DNA of 64,000 nt from Saprospiraceae bacterium (GTDB lineage Bacteria > Bacteroidota > Bacteroidia > Chitinophagales > Saprospiraceae): NCBI GenBank assembly GCA_022842725.1, contig JALHOZ010000008.1, positions 95,362 to 159,361 on the forward strand, given 5' to 3'. The stretch's first letter is position 1. Every line of letters begins with the position of its first letter. Position numbers and translations under genes: made by a program. Below are positions 9,401-17,752 of this stretch, in pieces. The notes under the pieces are model-generated. The model was given only the letters and a program-made list of their open reading frames with translations, was not told where the DNA came from and searched no databases.

Positions 9401-12400
9401 GTTTTCTTATATCCGACCCGACTTGTGTCAGTATAAACCGGGTAGCAGTCACATTGACTATCAATGAATTGCCGGGAGCCAATCCGGCAGCTATTCAGGT
9501 TTGTGATGATAATGGTGATGGTTTGGCTTCTTTTGATCTGAATACAGTAAATAATACGGTCAATGGCTCAGGAGGCCTCACGATATCTTATCACATTTCT
9601 CTTGCGAATGCTCAAACCGGGACAAACCCATTACCAGTTCCTTTTACAAACACAATTCCTTCGTTACAGACAATTTTTGCTTCAGTTGCTAATATTGAAG
9701 GTTGCAGAAGTACTTCAGAAATTATCCTGACTGTACTACCACAACCGAATGTTACCGTTGTGACAACTGATGAAACTTGTGATAATGCTAATGACGGATC
9801 AGCGACGGTTTCAACGTCAAGTACCGGAAGTTCTTATGAATACAGAATCAACGGAACATCTTATTCTGCTCAGACTTTGTACAGTAATTTGCAACCGGGA
9901 AGTTATACTGCTTTTGTCAGGGATGCTCTGGGCTGCATTGGGAATTTACCATTTACTATAGATCCGGGATTAATTCTGACCGTAAATTCTTTTGTATTTA
10001 TATGTGATGATAATAACACCAGAACGATTGTAACCGATGATTTTTATACCATTTCATGGAATATTACCAATAATAATAACAACTCCGGTACCTACCGCGT
10101 ATTGGAAAACGGAGTGGAAATAGGTGTTTATGCATACAATCAACAGCAATCCATACAAAGACCGGCAAACGGTCAGATATTGACCTATATTTTTGAAGAT
10201 GTAGCATTAGGTTGTGAAATATCAAGGGCTACTAATGCATTGACACCATGTTCTACTGATTGTGAAGTTATTGTCAACATTGTTTCTCAGGTTTGTAATG
10301 ACAACAATACGCCAAGTAATCCTTCTGATGATATTTACACCATTACTTTTTCGGCAACAGCCTTAAATAATAATGCCAATACATCTTATAATGTCTTTGC
10401 GAATAATGTTTTTGTTGGTAATTTTACATACGGAAGTAATCACTCCATACCTTTGCCGGCTGATGGCACATCTCCTGTATTGACTTTCAGAGATGGGGTC
10501 AATTTGTTGTGCGAAACCAATGTTACAGTGGGTCCTTTAGTTCATTGTTCCAATACCTGCGATATTGAAATTACTCAGCTGACCAAAGTATGTGACGATA
10601 ACGGAACCAATACAGATGGAACGGATGATGTTTATACATTGACGATCAATGCGATTGCTCTGAATGCCGGTGGGTCTTCCAACCAATTCAGGGTTTTTGT
10701 CAACGGCACTGAAGTTGCTGTATTCACCTACGGAACCGGCGGCAGTTTTACACTTCCGGCTGATGGCAGTAATCCGGTCATTGAAATAAGAGATTTTGAT
10801 AATGCGGCTTGTACAGATTCCAGAAATGCCGGTTTATTGATACCATGTTCCACAGATTGTAGCATAACCATCAATAGTTTGGTGATAAGATGTAACGATG
10901 CCGGAACGGGCTCGGACAATTCTGATGATTTTTATACCATTGAATTTTTAGTGACAGCGGTAAACGGTGCAGCAAACGGTCGTTTTGAGCTAAGAGAAAA
11001 TGGAGTTTTGATCAATACATTTGCGTATGGCCTGAATCATACGATAAATCTTCCTGCCGATGGGAATATCCGCGAACTGCTATTTACAGATAGTGCCAAT
11101 GCAAGCTGTTTTGAAACCCGAACTACCCAAGCTTTGTCACCTTGTTCGGGGGCTTGTCTGATCAATGCGGTTGTGAGCAACATTCGTTGTGATAATAATG
11201 GTACCACCACTAATACCGCAGATGACCGGTTTTTCTTTGATCTGACGGTAACGGGAACCAATACTTCTGCGGGATATACCTTTTTGTTTAACAATACGCA
11301 GGGGACGTACAATAATGTAAGAACTTTGGGACCATTTCTGATTTCCAATGGTGTCATAAATTCTTTGGTTACGGACAACGGTTCTCCGGCTTGTACTGCT
11401 GTGGTCTCAGTGACACCTCCTCCGCCATGTAGCGATGGTTGTGCACTTGTGGTGTCAAACTTCCAGAAAACAGGTTGTAATAACAACGGAACCAATGATA
11501 CCAATGATGATGACTTTTATTCTGTCAGTTTCAGAGTAAATACTTCTTTTGCCGGAGCGACACAGTTTAATGTTGTTTACAATAGTAATACCTTCGGACC
11601 TTACAATTACGGTCAAAATGTTGTCCTTAATAATGTTCCTGCCAATGGGGTGGAATACGATTTTGTTATAACTGATATTTCAGCATCAAATTGTACCGCA
11701 TCGTTCAAATCACAGGAATTTCCTTGTTCTGTATGCAGTCAGGTGGTTACGGTAAGTATTAATCCATCTATTTTGGATTGTAATAACAATGTGGCAACAT
11801 TGACCGCTACCAGCAGTGCTCCGGGAGTTTTTAACTGGACAGGTCCGAATAATTATAATCAGTTTGGTCTTGTGGTACAGGCTTCTTTCCCGGGTTGGTA
11901 TTATTTTTCAGCCGTTTATCCGGATGCTTGTGAGCGAATGGATTCTGTTCAATTATTTGCAGATGCCAATCTGCCGCAGGCTATAGGTGGACCGGACAGA
12001 AGTATTACTTGTGATGTAGAAGAGGTTACACTTGTTGGGTCAAGCAATCTGCCTGAAAATCAGGTTAGATATATATGGTATGACAGTAATGGAAATGTAG
12101 TAGGTTCTGACAAAACTTTGTTGGTGACAAATCCCGGAACCTATTTCCTTGAAGTAGTAGATATAACCAACAATTGTACTTCCGGTCGGGATGCAGTTTT
12201 GGTGGCTGACGATACCGACCTGCCTTCGGCCATTATTTTTGCAAATCCGGGAAATATTTTGGATTGTGTCATCGCATCCGTAGTTTTATCCGGACAGCAA
12301 CAAGACAATGTAATATTTAATTGGTCCTTTAATGAAGCTTACATTGGAAATATGTTTTCCATCACTATCAACCAGGAAGGAACCGTCATGCTGACAGCTA

Positions 12401-13743
12401 TTGACACCATTTCAGGTTGTGAAAATACGGGAGAACTAATCATTACGGATCTTACAGATTATCCGTCACTTTTCATTGATCCGGTTGATCCGATTACGTG
12501 TGCTACCAACAGTACGGTGATCAATGCCTCTGATTCTCCGCAAGGGCAAAATCTGGTTTTTACCTGGTTTAATGCCAACAATCAGATTATTGCAGGTCAG
12601 ACGGGAAGTTCTTTGGTTGTTAATTCTCCCGGATTCTATTATGTTGAGCTGAGAGATACTACAAATGGTTGCCTCAATCTTGATACGATATTTGTAGACC
12701 GGATCGGAGACTTTCCGATATTGGATGTGACAGATGATGTTGCCTTATATTGCGGCCCTTCACAGGCAAATCTCGAGGTGAATATTATCAATCCGACATC
12801 AGCCACCTCCATCACCTGGTCTACCACTCAGGGAAATATTTTGGGCGGCGTCAGTGGATCAAATATTCTTGTTGAAGGTTCAGGAACTTATGTGGTAGAA
12901 GTAGTTTATCCGGTTTCAGGATGTATTACAACCGACAGTGTTGAGGTCATCATCAACACAGATGTACCGGAATCCGTTGCCACCGAAATACGCGGGGAAA
13001 CCTGTATTAATGAACGTGACGGAAGTCTTTCTATTGTTGATATTTCGGGAGGAACACCTCCTTATAATATAAGTCTGAACAATCAGAATTACGGTCAGGT
13101 AAGCGAAATCCCGTCCTTAGCACCAGGATCCTATACATTGAGAATCACCGATGCCAACGGATGTACCAAAGATACTACGTTTGTGGTTGCTCCGGGTATT
13201 GATGTGCAACTGGATTTAGAACCATTCATTGAATTGGTGGCGGGTGATGTAACAACCCTTGAAGTATTGCTCAATGTAGACCCTTCTACCATTGTTTCAG
13301 TGCAGTGGGATCCGGCAACCAACCTTTCTTGTGACACTTGTTTGATAACAGAACTGACGGCATTGGAAGATGGTGTATACGAGGTCAGAGTAACAGATAT
13401 CAATGGTTGTGAAGCAACGGCCAGGATACGTGTTGCCATCAAAGACAATGTGATCATCAATGTACCGAATATCATCAAAGGCGGAAATACAGGAGGAACC
13501 AACAGTATCTTTGTCATCAGTACCAATGATCAGGTATTGAGCATCAACAAGCTGAGAATTTATGACCGATGGGGTAATATGGTGTTTTCTAATGAAAATT
13601 TCCAACCCAATGACCCATCAGAGGGATGGAACGGGACCTTCAACGGTAAAACGGTAGAACAAGGCGTTTATGTTTACGTTATTGAATATGTTACCCGTAA
13701 TGGTGTCAACATATTATCCGGAGATTTGACAGTGACAGAATAA
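3445..13743 (+). CDS. Giant multi-repeat cell-surface protein with T9SS type B (CHU_C) sorting domain
   Basis: A frame of 3432 residues from a GTG at 3445, in the same frame as the upstream fragment, giving about 3677 codons from ATG 2710 if the TAA is ignored. Order: a PKD-like domain; 18 tandem modules of about 84 residues (4009-8445), each with NPP, a short strand ending in Cys, CGG, a T-W strand and D-x-C-N-N; Ig-like domains; an SprB-like repeat near residue 2108; six modules of about 95 residues with C-x-D-N-N-G-T and D-D-x-Y motifs; more Ig-like domains; a second SprB-like repeat near 3184; and a C-terminal CHU_C domain with IYDRWGNMVF and a W-N-G-T-F-N-G-K-x-V-E-Q-G-V-Y turn. CHU_C domains direct T9SS export and surface attachment. 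The role is probably adhesion or gliding. As drawn this ORF lacks a signal peptide, so it can be exported only if joined to the upstream fragment. Confidence 0.85.
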   Translation: MGETINFTSGTALGANTYAWFVDGVLVDQDRELPIDFNYTFTTAGTYEICVTAWHSPCRPLAESTRTQCFEITIGTADAGTPVATPTPLCPGGTVDLSVSGHIDDPYYNQYLVVVNSAGIIVQVIDGTSGTFTFPNCGEFTLYSLNASGQYMPTPNPMVGQPWTSVTCTGDCCDIASVPFEFAEQSSITFDNPPADLTVNCIDDVPPMMSLPWTSVCGGSGTAGGVENAGSYTPCAGGTRTRTWTVLDGCGENFSYVQNITIDPIPVAEFINPPANDMIDCSELAGITHPSINYTNMASGACGINGIRPPVTTGTATVCLGGTLTNTWTFTDQCMRTIEHVQTITVTPSALPTFVNPPPNITINCDALATFTPTSLSVTNNDNGACLVSGTSIPTQVNNATVCGGTITVNWAYTDFCMRTINHSQVVTVVPAAAPVFINPPNNTTINCEALATLNPTNLSYSNNGLGACLFSGTRVPTVSNQATVCGGTVTYVWSHTDQCNNTINHTQIITVTPILPPAFVNPPANVTIACHELATLPPAPTLAFTNGGSAACLTSGNATPTESGVATVCGGSRTYLWTATDQCNNSISHTQTITVTPIAPPAFVNPPTNTTIACHELATLPPAPTLSYTNGGTATCLTTGNAIPAESGVATVCGGTRTYTWNHTDQCNNSISHTQTITVTPIAPPAFVNPPTNTTIACHELATLPPAPTLSYTNGGTATCLTTGNATPTESGVATVCGGTRTYTWNHTDQCNNTITHTQNITVTPIAPPAFVNPPTSITIACHELATLPAAPPLSYTNGGTGTCLTTGNATPTESGVATVCGGTRTYTWNHTDQCNNSITHTQNITVTPIAPPAFVNPPTSITIACHELATLPAAPPLSYTNGGTATCLTTGNATPTESGVATVCGGTRTYTWNHTDQCNNTITHTQNITVTPIAPPAFVNPPTSITIACHELATLPAAPPLSYTNGGTGTCLTTGNATPTESGVATVCGGTRTYTWNHTDQCNNSITHTQNITVTPIAPPAFVNPPGNMTIACNELANLPVAPTLSYTNNGTATCLTNGDVPATINNTATICGGNVIYTWQFTDQCNNAINHTQTLTVTPVAPPAFINPPGNLTIPCSEATSYNPLTLSYTNGGMDACLTTGTISPTLQGNPPNICGSNSTYTWTFTDQCNNTINHNQVVTVTPIAPPVFQNPPANITVNCDQVPTGPADLAYANGDAGSCSLNGSVPGTISGTSNACGGNIQYTWNFTDQCNNTIQHIQTITVNPAPLPVFVNPPANITVSCNQIPTVAPNLEYNNNVPGACSVQGFVPGAISGSANECGGVLTITWTYTDPCNNTISHVQTVTVTPALPPAFTSLPPNVTVTCANVPGIPPPLTYTNNDICPISGSVPAVQSGSFNACGGVIQYTWQINTLCNVPLNHVQTVTVLPSQPPAWIDPPVNITVSCADANPNPTPLSYTNNEFGLCAVTGSVQSVVNSSYNACGGVINKVWNFTDICGRNISHSQTITVLPSAPPVFTNLPQNITVSCGSIPTSIFLNYSNSASGVCSIQGQVLSTESGSYTSCGGTMFNSWTYTDQCNRTISHQRQITVLPADDPEFLNPPADITLGCDDPVPPPSPISFSNNGSGFCNLFGAVTPVVTVNGNVTTYTYTWVHPCTGNVLEHIRNITSPPDPILVLEPDLDVACEGQGYTLSNINAVDFSGGNSTFTYYWDMPFEPGNEIIDPVIFLTQATEIYVVATNEFGCTDFGLFLIEIVPGPEAGTGSSGTICSGTTVSLFSYLTGPYDAGQWIRRSGPVVSISNPNNVVFNTPGNYVFDYRVLGTSPCLDDFATVNITVADRPVINVLQKPCSADKTTYDVIISAQDLTVTASLGTVVVNTDMTVTIQNIPAGSSVTISVTNDITGCTNTLLVSPPNCDCPVVAPPTNPVNQSVCLGQPVPPLSVTVGSDQGANWYDVPSGGIALANNTTQFTSSNTGVGIYTYYVESFLISDPTCVSINRVAVTLTINELPGANPAAIQVCDDNGDGLASFDLNTVNNTVNGSGGLTISYHISLANAQTGTNPLPVPFTNTIPSLQTIFASVANIEGCRSTSEIILTVLPQPNVTVVTTDETCDNANDGSATVSTSSTGSSYEYRINGTSYSAQTLYSNLQPGSYTAFVRDALGCIGNLPFTIDPGLILTVNSFVFICDDNNTRTIVTDDFYTISWNITNNNNNSGTYRVLENGVEIGVYAYNQQQSIQRPANGQILTYIFEDVALGCEISRATNALTPCSTDCEVIVNIVSQVCNDNNTPSNPSDDIYTITFSATALNNNANTSYNVFANNVFVGNFTYGSNHSIPLPADGTSPVLTFRDGVNLLCETNVTVGPLVHCSNTCDIEITQLTKVCDDNGTNTDGTDDVYTLTINAIALNAGGSSNQFRVFVNGTEVAVFTYGTGGSFTLPADGSNPVIEIRDFDNAACTDSRNAGLLIPCSTDCSITINSLVIRCNDAGTGSDNSDDFYTIEFLVTAVNGAANGRFELRENGVLINTFAYGLNHTINLPADGNIRELLFTDSANASCFETRTTQALSPCSGACLINAVVSNIRCDNNGTTTNTADDRFFFDLTVTGTNTSAGYTFLFNNTQGTYNNVRTLGPFLISNGVINSLVTDNGSPACTAVVSVTPPPPCSDGCALVVSNFQKTGCNNNGTNDTNDDDFYSVSFRVNTSFAGATQFNVVYNSNTFGPYNYGQNVVLNNVPANGVEYDFVITDISASNCTASFKSQEFPCSVCSQVVTVSINPSILDCNNNVATLTATSSAPGVFNWTGPNNYNQFGLVVQASFPGWYYFSAVYPDACERMDSVQLFADANLPQAIGGPDRSITCDVEEVTLVGSSNLPENQVRYIWYDSNGNVVGSDKTLLVTNPGTYFLEVVDITNNCTSGRDAVLVADDTDLPSAIIFANPGNILDCVIASVVLSGQQQDNVIFNWSFNEAYIGNMFSITINQEGTVMLTAIDTISGCENTGELIITDLTDYPSLFIDPVDPITCATNSTVINASDSPQGQNLVFTWFNANNQIIAGQTGSSLVVNSPGFYYVELRDTTNGCLNLDTIFVDRIGDFPILDVTDDVALYCGPSQANLEVNIINPTSATSITWSTTQGNILGGVSGSNILVEGSGTYVVEVVYPVSGCITTDSVEVIINTDVPESVATEIRGETCINERDGSLSIVDISGGTPPYNISLNNQNYGQVSEIPSLAPGSYTLRITDANGCTKDTTFVVAPGIDVQLDLEPFIELVAGDVTTLEVLLNVDPSTIVSVQWDPATNLSCDTCLITELTALEDGVYEVRVTDINGCEATARIRVAIKDNVIINVPNIIKGGNTGGTNSIFVISTNDQVLSINKLRIYDRWGNMVFSNENFQPNDPSEGWNGTFNGKTVEQGVYVYVIEYVTRNGVNILSGDLTVTE
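4009..8445 (+). repeat. Array of 18 tandem ~84-residue modules (coding)
   Basis: Each unit starts with an F-x-N-P-P type motif and ends with an H-x-Q-x-I-T-V-x-P strand. I count 18 unit starts from FDNPPADLTVNC to FLNPPADITLGC. Central units have an exact 252-bp period (starts near 5246, 5498, 5750, 6002, 6254, 6506). Outer units diverge in both sequence and length. The paired Cys positions are kept in nearly all units. Confidence 0.9.
5577..6520 (+). repeat. Recent 504-bp (two-module) duplication
   Basis: The segment starting at 5577 recurs at 6081, offset 504 bp, equal to two 252-bp units. By eye about 435 bases match without difference, including silent positions, until the copies part near 6015 and 6519. 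Neighbouring units differ at many silent sites, so this pair was copied or homogenised recently. Confidence 0.85.
9976..11740 (+). repeat. Six Cys-bracketed ~95-residue modules (coding)
   Basis: Six successive modules share a leading Cys-x-(hydrophobic strand)-Cys-(D/N)-(D/N)-N-G/N-T segment, an acidic D-D-x-Y/F turn, an F-x-Y-G strand and a closing Cys. The acidic, Asn-rich turn could bind calcium (inference). The same layout is seen in the protein at 62267-64000. Confidence 0.7.
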
Positions 13744-13770
13744 TAGGTTAAAAACCTTTAGATATAAATT

Positions 13771-13822
13771 TTTACAATTGTTTACATATTTTGATTTAAT
13801 TTAATATGTAAACAATTGTAAA
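13771..13822 (+). terminator. Long AT-rich inverted repeat after the giant gene
   Basis: A perfect 20-bp inverted repeat (13771-13790 with 13803-13822) around a 12-base loop lies 27 bp past the stop codon. It has few GC pairs and only a weak T tract, so it may act as a terminator or as an mRNA 3'-end stabiliser. Confidence 0.55.
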
Positions 13823-13931
13823 ATAATTTAAAACATTTCAAATGCTAAACAACGCGGACTTAAAAGTCTGATGAAAATGTTAAAATTATTTTACGATTAA
13901 CAAATCCGGAAAAAAATAGGTCAAAAGTTTT

Positions 13932-13939
13932 TACTTTTG
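13932..13939 (+). promoter_or_regulatory. -7 promoter box TACTTTTG
   Basis: An exact TAnnTTTG match 18 bp before the ATG at 13958. No clear -33 TTTG is visible at the usual spacing. Confidence 0.55.
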
Positions 13940-13957
13940 TATTAAAATAGTTTTGAT

Positions 13958-14812
13958 ATGATAGAACTTCATGAAATTGAAAGAGTTTCAGGGTTGACAT
14001 CTGAATCATTCAGGCAAAAATATTTGATACCCACTAAACCTGTCATTATCACGGATTTAATTGATGAGTGGCCTGCCAAAAATAAGTGGTCTCTGGATTA
14101 TTTTAAAAACCAATACGGCGATATTTTGGTTCCGGTTTTTTCAGCCAAATCTTCTCAATCCGGTAAGACCTATATGTCACCGGATACTAAAATGAGATTA
14201 GGAGATTATATTTCGGCCATTCAGCAAGGTCCAACAGATTTAAGGTTGTTTTTATTCAACATTTTTAATGTAGTTCCGGAATTAAAGAAGGACTACAGGA
14301 TTCATACCATCATGAATGGTTTTTACAACGAGTTTCCTTTTACCTTTTTTGGGGGAGAAGGTTCGAAAGTAGCTATGCATTACGATATCGATTTGTCTCA
14401 TGTTTTTTTGACGCAATTTGACGGCAGAAAACGGGTTGTATTATTTGCACCTGAATATTCAAAACATTTATATCAGCAGCCATTTACCGTGGCAAGTTAT
14501 GTAAATATAGACAATCCTGATTACGAAATGTATCCGGCATTGAAACATGTAAAAGGTTATGATTGTGTCATTCAAAGAGGGGATACTATTTTTATTCCCA
14601 GCGGATATTGGCATTATATAACGTACATCGATTCCGGATTTTCGATGAACCAAAGAGCCAATGAATCATTACCACGCAAGGTCAAAGGTGTAATGAATAT
14701 CGCGGCACATTACGTCATTGACAAAGGGATGAATAAACTCATGGGTAAAAAATGGGGAGATATTAAACAATCCATGGCTGTCAGCCGGGCAAAAGAGCTT
14801 GAAAATGCCTGA
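13958..14812 (+). CDS. Cupin-like JmjC-domain Fe(II)/2-oxoglutarate hydroxylase
   Basis: 284 residues of the cupin_8/JmjC class. The opening P-V-I-I-T-D-L-I-D-E-W-P (residues 28-39) is typical of this family. A facial-triad pattern is present: His141-Tyr-Asp143 (M-H-Y-D-I-D-L-S-H) and His219 in P-S-G-Y-W-H-Y, with a downstream strand ending in N-Q-R-A. These enzymes hydroxylate protein or small-molecule targets using Fe(II) and 2-oxoglutarate; the target is unknown. The gene overlaps or abuts the metallophosphoesterase gene downstream, so the two are probably co-transcribed from the promoter at 13932. Confidence 0.82.
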   Translation: MIELHEIERVSGLTSESFRQKYLIPTKPVIITDLIDEWPAKNKWSLDYFKNQYGDILVPVFSAKSSQSGKTYMSPDTKMRLGDYISAIQQGPTDLRLFLFNIFNVVPELKKDYRIHTIMNGFYNEFPFTFFGGEGSKVAMHYDIDLSHVFLTQFDGRKRVVLFAPEYSKHLYQQPFTVASYVNIDNPDYEMYPALKHVKGYDCVIQRGDTIFIPSGYWHYITYIDSGFSMNQRANESLPRKVKGVMNIAAHYVIDKGMNKLMGKKWGDIKQSMAVSRAKELENA

Positions 14813-14816
14813 TATA

Positions 14817-15560
14817 ATGACAAAAATCGCTTTTTTAACAGATCAACACATATCGCTTACGCAGGATAATCCATTTTTAATCGATACTAAAGGGAATTTT
14901 TTGGCTTTATGGAATCACGTCAAAAATCAAAATTTTGATGCCGTATTTTTCGGTGGAGATTTTTGTTATGAAAAAGGCGACAAAGAAGTATATCAATGGT
15001 TTTTTGATCATTTGGCTACAGCTCCCTTTCCATGTTACCTTATCCCCGGGAATCATGACGATTCTGTTTTAATGTCTTCCGTATTTAAAGGATATCATGT
15101 TGATAATGATTATGAAATGTATTATAAAAAAGTAATACATGATATTCCTTTTATTTTTTTAGATACATCCAAAGGGCATATGGGCGAAAGCCAGTGGTTG
15201 TGGCTGACAAAAGAATTGGAAAAAACAAACGATACAAGGATGTACATCGTTATGCATCATCCGCCTGTTTTAGCAGGCTCCACGCACATGGATTCGCTTT
15301 ATGCTTTTAAAGAAACAGACAGATTTATCAAACTCGCCAGGGCTCATAAAGATAAATTGATAACTGTGTTTTCAGGTCATTACCATTTGGATCGGATGGT
15401 GACTTTTGAAAATATATCATTGTTTATTACCCCTTCCTCTTATATTAATATCGATCCCGATGCCCCCGGATTTGCCATACTAAAGACCCAAAAAACCGGA
15501 TACCGCGAAATGGTTTGGAAGGACGGATTATTTTACACCAATGTGGTAAGTGTTTTGTAG
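14817..15560 (+). CDS. Calcineurin-like metallophosphoesterase
   Basis: About 247 residues. The five metallophosphoesterase signatures appear in order: T-D-Q-H (D-x-H), G-G-D-F, P-G-N-H-D-D, M-H-H-P-P and S-G-H-Y-H. The size and spacing resemble class III cyclic-nucleotide phosphodiesterases (CpdA-like), but the substrate is not certain. The open frame reaches back to TTG 14799 and there is an ATG at 14805, both overlapping the upstream gene. ATG 14817, four bases after the upstream stop, gives the family-typical start M-T-K-I-A-F-L-T-D. Translational coupling with the JmjC gene is likely. Confidence 0.8.
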   Translation: MTKIAFLTDQHISLTQDNPFLIDTKGNFLALWNHVKNQNFDAVFFGGDFCYEKGDKEVYQWFFDHLATAPFPCYLIPGNHDDSVLMSSVFKGYHVDNDYEMYYKKVIHDIPFIFLDTSKGHMGESQWLWLTKELEKTNDTRMYIVMHHPPVLAGSTHMDSLYAFKETDRFIKLARAHKDKLITVFSGHYHLDRMVTFENISLFITPSSYINIDPDAPGFAILKTQKTGYREMVWKDGLFYTNVVSVL

Positions 15561-15655
15561 CAATACATTTATAGTATCAATATCTTTAGTTGATATTCTG
15601 TTTCAATTGATTTCATTAAAGAACAGAGAACAACGATAAATTATTTTCGTAGAAA

Positions 15656-15693
15656 TAATAAGTCCTCTCCAATCATTTGAAGAGGACTTATTA
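15656..15693. terminator. Bidirectional terminator
   Basis: Perfect 13-bp arms TAATAAGTCCTCT (15656-15668) and its complement (15681-15693) sit between two convergent genes. Confidence 0.7.
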
Positions 15694-15722
15694 ATGAAAT
15701 ATAAGGTAATTAATTTTTCTGG

Positions 15723-16145
15723 TTAATCTTCAATTCTTAAAAAATCACCAGATTTGTTGAAGATCAAATTCAGGTCATTGCTCAATTCAACTTCTTGTCG
15801 ATTGTCATCCAAAGACCAATCAGTGATGAATAACGTTGGATACTTATTTTTGACGAATTCAAGAATTTTGGCCGGAACAACTGAATCCGGTAACTGTTTT
15901 TCAGAATCTATCTCAATAACATCATGTTTTCGATTGAATTCAAGATAAATATTGTTAGTCAACCACACATCATAAGACTTGTGCAGAAAGTCTTTGTCTT
16001 TAACAGCCTGAATGATGGTTTCTCCCGGAAAATGGGTTTCAACAAAAGACATGATCTTTGAATCCACTTCCTGTTCAGTCAAAATTACGTCCTTAGTACA
16101 ACTTGTTAAAAATAACGCAAAAATTAATAAAAACATCTTGTTCAT
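15723..16145 (-). CDS. PepSY-like lipoprotein
   Basis: 140 residues. The signal peptide ends in a lipobox LTSC (Cys16). Two copies of a PepSY-like unit follow: I-M-S-F-V-E-T-H-F-P-G-E near residue 30 and I-L-E-F-V-K-N-K-Y-P near residue 95, each followed by a W/Y-containing strand and a D-L-x-L-x-F or I-Y-L-E-F strand. This double unit is typical of Bacteroidota PepSY-like/DUF2874 periplasmic proteins; no catalytic role is known. It lies 116 bp downstream of the membrane/beta-barrel gene on the same strand and could belong to the sigma-factor locus. Confidence 0.7.
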   Translation of the reverse strand: MNKMFLLIFALFLTSCTKDVILTEQEVDSKIMSFVETHFPGETIIQAVKDKDFLHKSYDVWLTNNIYLEFNRKHDVIEIDSEKQLPDSVVPAKILEFVKNKYPTLFITDWSLDDNRQEVELSNDLNLIFNKSGDFLRIED

Positions 16146-16261
16146 TGTATATAAATTTTATTATCCCTACTCTTATTCGGATTTTCGGGTTATCTCCGGT
16201 ATTATATTAAATGATATATTGCTTAAAACGGAGGTTTCTGTTATGTGGTTGCCTGTGTATT

Positions 16262-17743
16262 TTATTTTTTTGGAAAAAATTTAATTCCTAAAGACGGTGC
16301 AAACAAATGCATTCCTTTATTTGCCGAACGTAGATCAAAATAAACAGGTAAATCCGCATGTATCGTGAGATTATCGGTGATGTGATATTGAGTGCCCAGA
16401 TGAGTATTTAAATAGACTAACCTGTTTGTTGTTTTGTGGTTGTTGATATATTGAAAAGATTCATTCAGATTAGGATCAAGATATTCGAATGCTATATCAG
16501 AGCGTAAACCAAAACCCGCAGCGTATCCGGCTCCGGCATACCAGGACCATTTTTTTTGTGGTACAAACCTGTATCGAATTTGTAAGGAAGGTAAAATAAC
16601 CTTATAAAGTGCTTCGGCCTCTGTAAATGTTGTTCCGGGTAATGCCTGAGGAGGTTCCGGAATTCCGAGTCTTTCAAAAAAGGGTCTTTCCGCATCATAG
16701 AAAAACTGGTTATAAGAAACAGCCGGAAGGATAGATAAGTGTTTTCCGATTACCCACTCTCCAAATATACCAGTACTGAAAGGAGATGTAATGTCGATTT
16801 CTCCTCTGACTATAGGCAGAAACAATCCCGTATTCACACCAAATCTCCAATAATTTTCTGTGTTATTTTCTGTAATTTCGTTTACCCATTGTTGAAAAGC
16901 GGACGGCCTTTTTTGGTTTGCCATAAAATCAGCAAGCGTTTTTTCTTTTACCTGGGGAACATCTGTTTTTTTGGTGTTTGGTTCTTTACTTTGAATACTA
17001 TGTAAATTATCAACATCTTGCAACTTTTTTTCAAAAGAGGTTGACGTTACATTTTCTGTTGAATCTTTAACACCTGCCCAAGTGTTTCGTACTACATCAT
17101 TAGATTCAGTTTGTTTGTTTTCTGAATTTTCCGAAGCATCAGGTAAGTGTTTAGAAAAGGAAACTGGATTTTCTTTTGGTTGATTTGTATTGGTTGTTTC
17201 ATTCTCATTTTTAAAATTAAATGAACTATCTGTAATTACTTCGTTTTTAGATATTTCATTACCGGAGGTAGGTAGTTTGGCCGGAAGGTCTTGGGAGGTT
17301 AGTAATGATGTGTTATTTCTTTTTGGTTCCCGTAGAATGTTTATTTTTGAATTTTGGATTGTTTCATATGACAAATCGTTTGAATGCTTTTGAATTATAA
17401 TTGTTTTGTAAATAGTGTCATAGGTAATGTGTGAAACTTTTTGATATATTGTATCATAAACTATCGTCTGATCTACGGACCAGTTTTTTTCAATTGATTG
17501 ATAATCAGCTATCAGATTTTTCATCTTATGATTATCATATAAACTCCATGCTTGTAATAAAAACATAAGCGGGAGCAGAAGCCAAAGCCAGGGAAAAGCT
17601 CCTGTTGATTTTTTTTCCTGATGGTGGTCAAGTCTTTTAGCTAAACTATCCCATTCTTTACTATCTGGTTTTATTTGCAGACTGTTTTCTTCAAAGCCTT
17701 TTGAAAAAAAATCGTCAAATTCTTTATCTTTATTATAATCCAT
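16262..17743 (-). CDS. Membrane protein with anti-sigma-like N-terminus and outer-membrane beta-barrel-like C-terminus
   Basis: 493 residues. An acidic N-terminal segment with K-E-W-D-S-L-A-K-R-L-D (about 29-39) precedes one hydrophobic segment (about 49-67). A long low-complexity Ser/Asn/Glu/Lys-rich region follows to about residue 290, then a C-terminal domain with alternating strands and G-x-G turns ending in aromatic or charged residues, like small PorT/OmpA-type barrels. It starts 9 bp after the ECF sigma gene, the usual place for an anti-sigma factor. The inferred layout is cytoplasmic sigma-binding end, inner-membrane helix, periplasmic linker and barrel-like domain. I know similar Bacteroidota proteins only as hypothetical, and sigma binding is inference. 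Confidence 0.6.
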   Translation of the reverse strand: MDYNKDKEFDDFFSKGFEENSLQIKPDSKEWDSLAKRLDHHQEKKSTGAFPWLWLLLPLMFLLQAWSLYDNHKMKNLIADYQSIEKNWSVDQTIVYDTIYQKVSHITYDTIYKTIIIQKHSNDLSYETIQNSKINILREPKRNNTSLLTSQDLPAKLPTSGNEISKNEVITDSSFNFKNENETTNTNQPKENPVSFSKHLPDASENSENKQTESNDVVRNTWAGVKDSTENVTSTSFEKKLQDVDNLHSIQSKEPNTKKTDVPQVKEKTLADFMANQKRPSAFQQWVNEITENNTENYWRFGVNTGLFLPIVRGEIDITSPFSTGIFGEWVIGKHLSILPAVSYNQFFYDAERPFFERLGIPEPPQALPGTTFTEAEALYKVILPSLQIRYRFVPQKKWSWYAGAGYAAGFGLRSDIAFEYLDPNLNESFQYINNHKTTNRLVYLNTHLGTQYHITDNLTIHADLPVYFDLRSANKGMHLFAPSLGIKFFPKK

Positions 17744-17752
17744 AAGGCAGCA

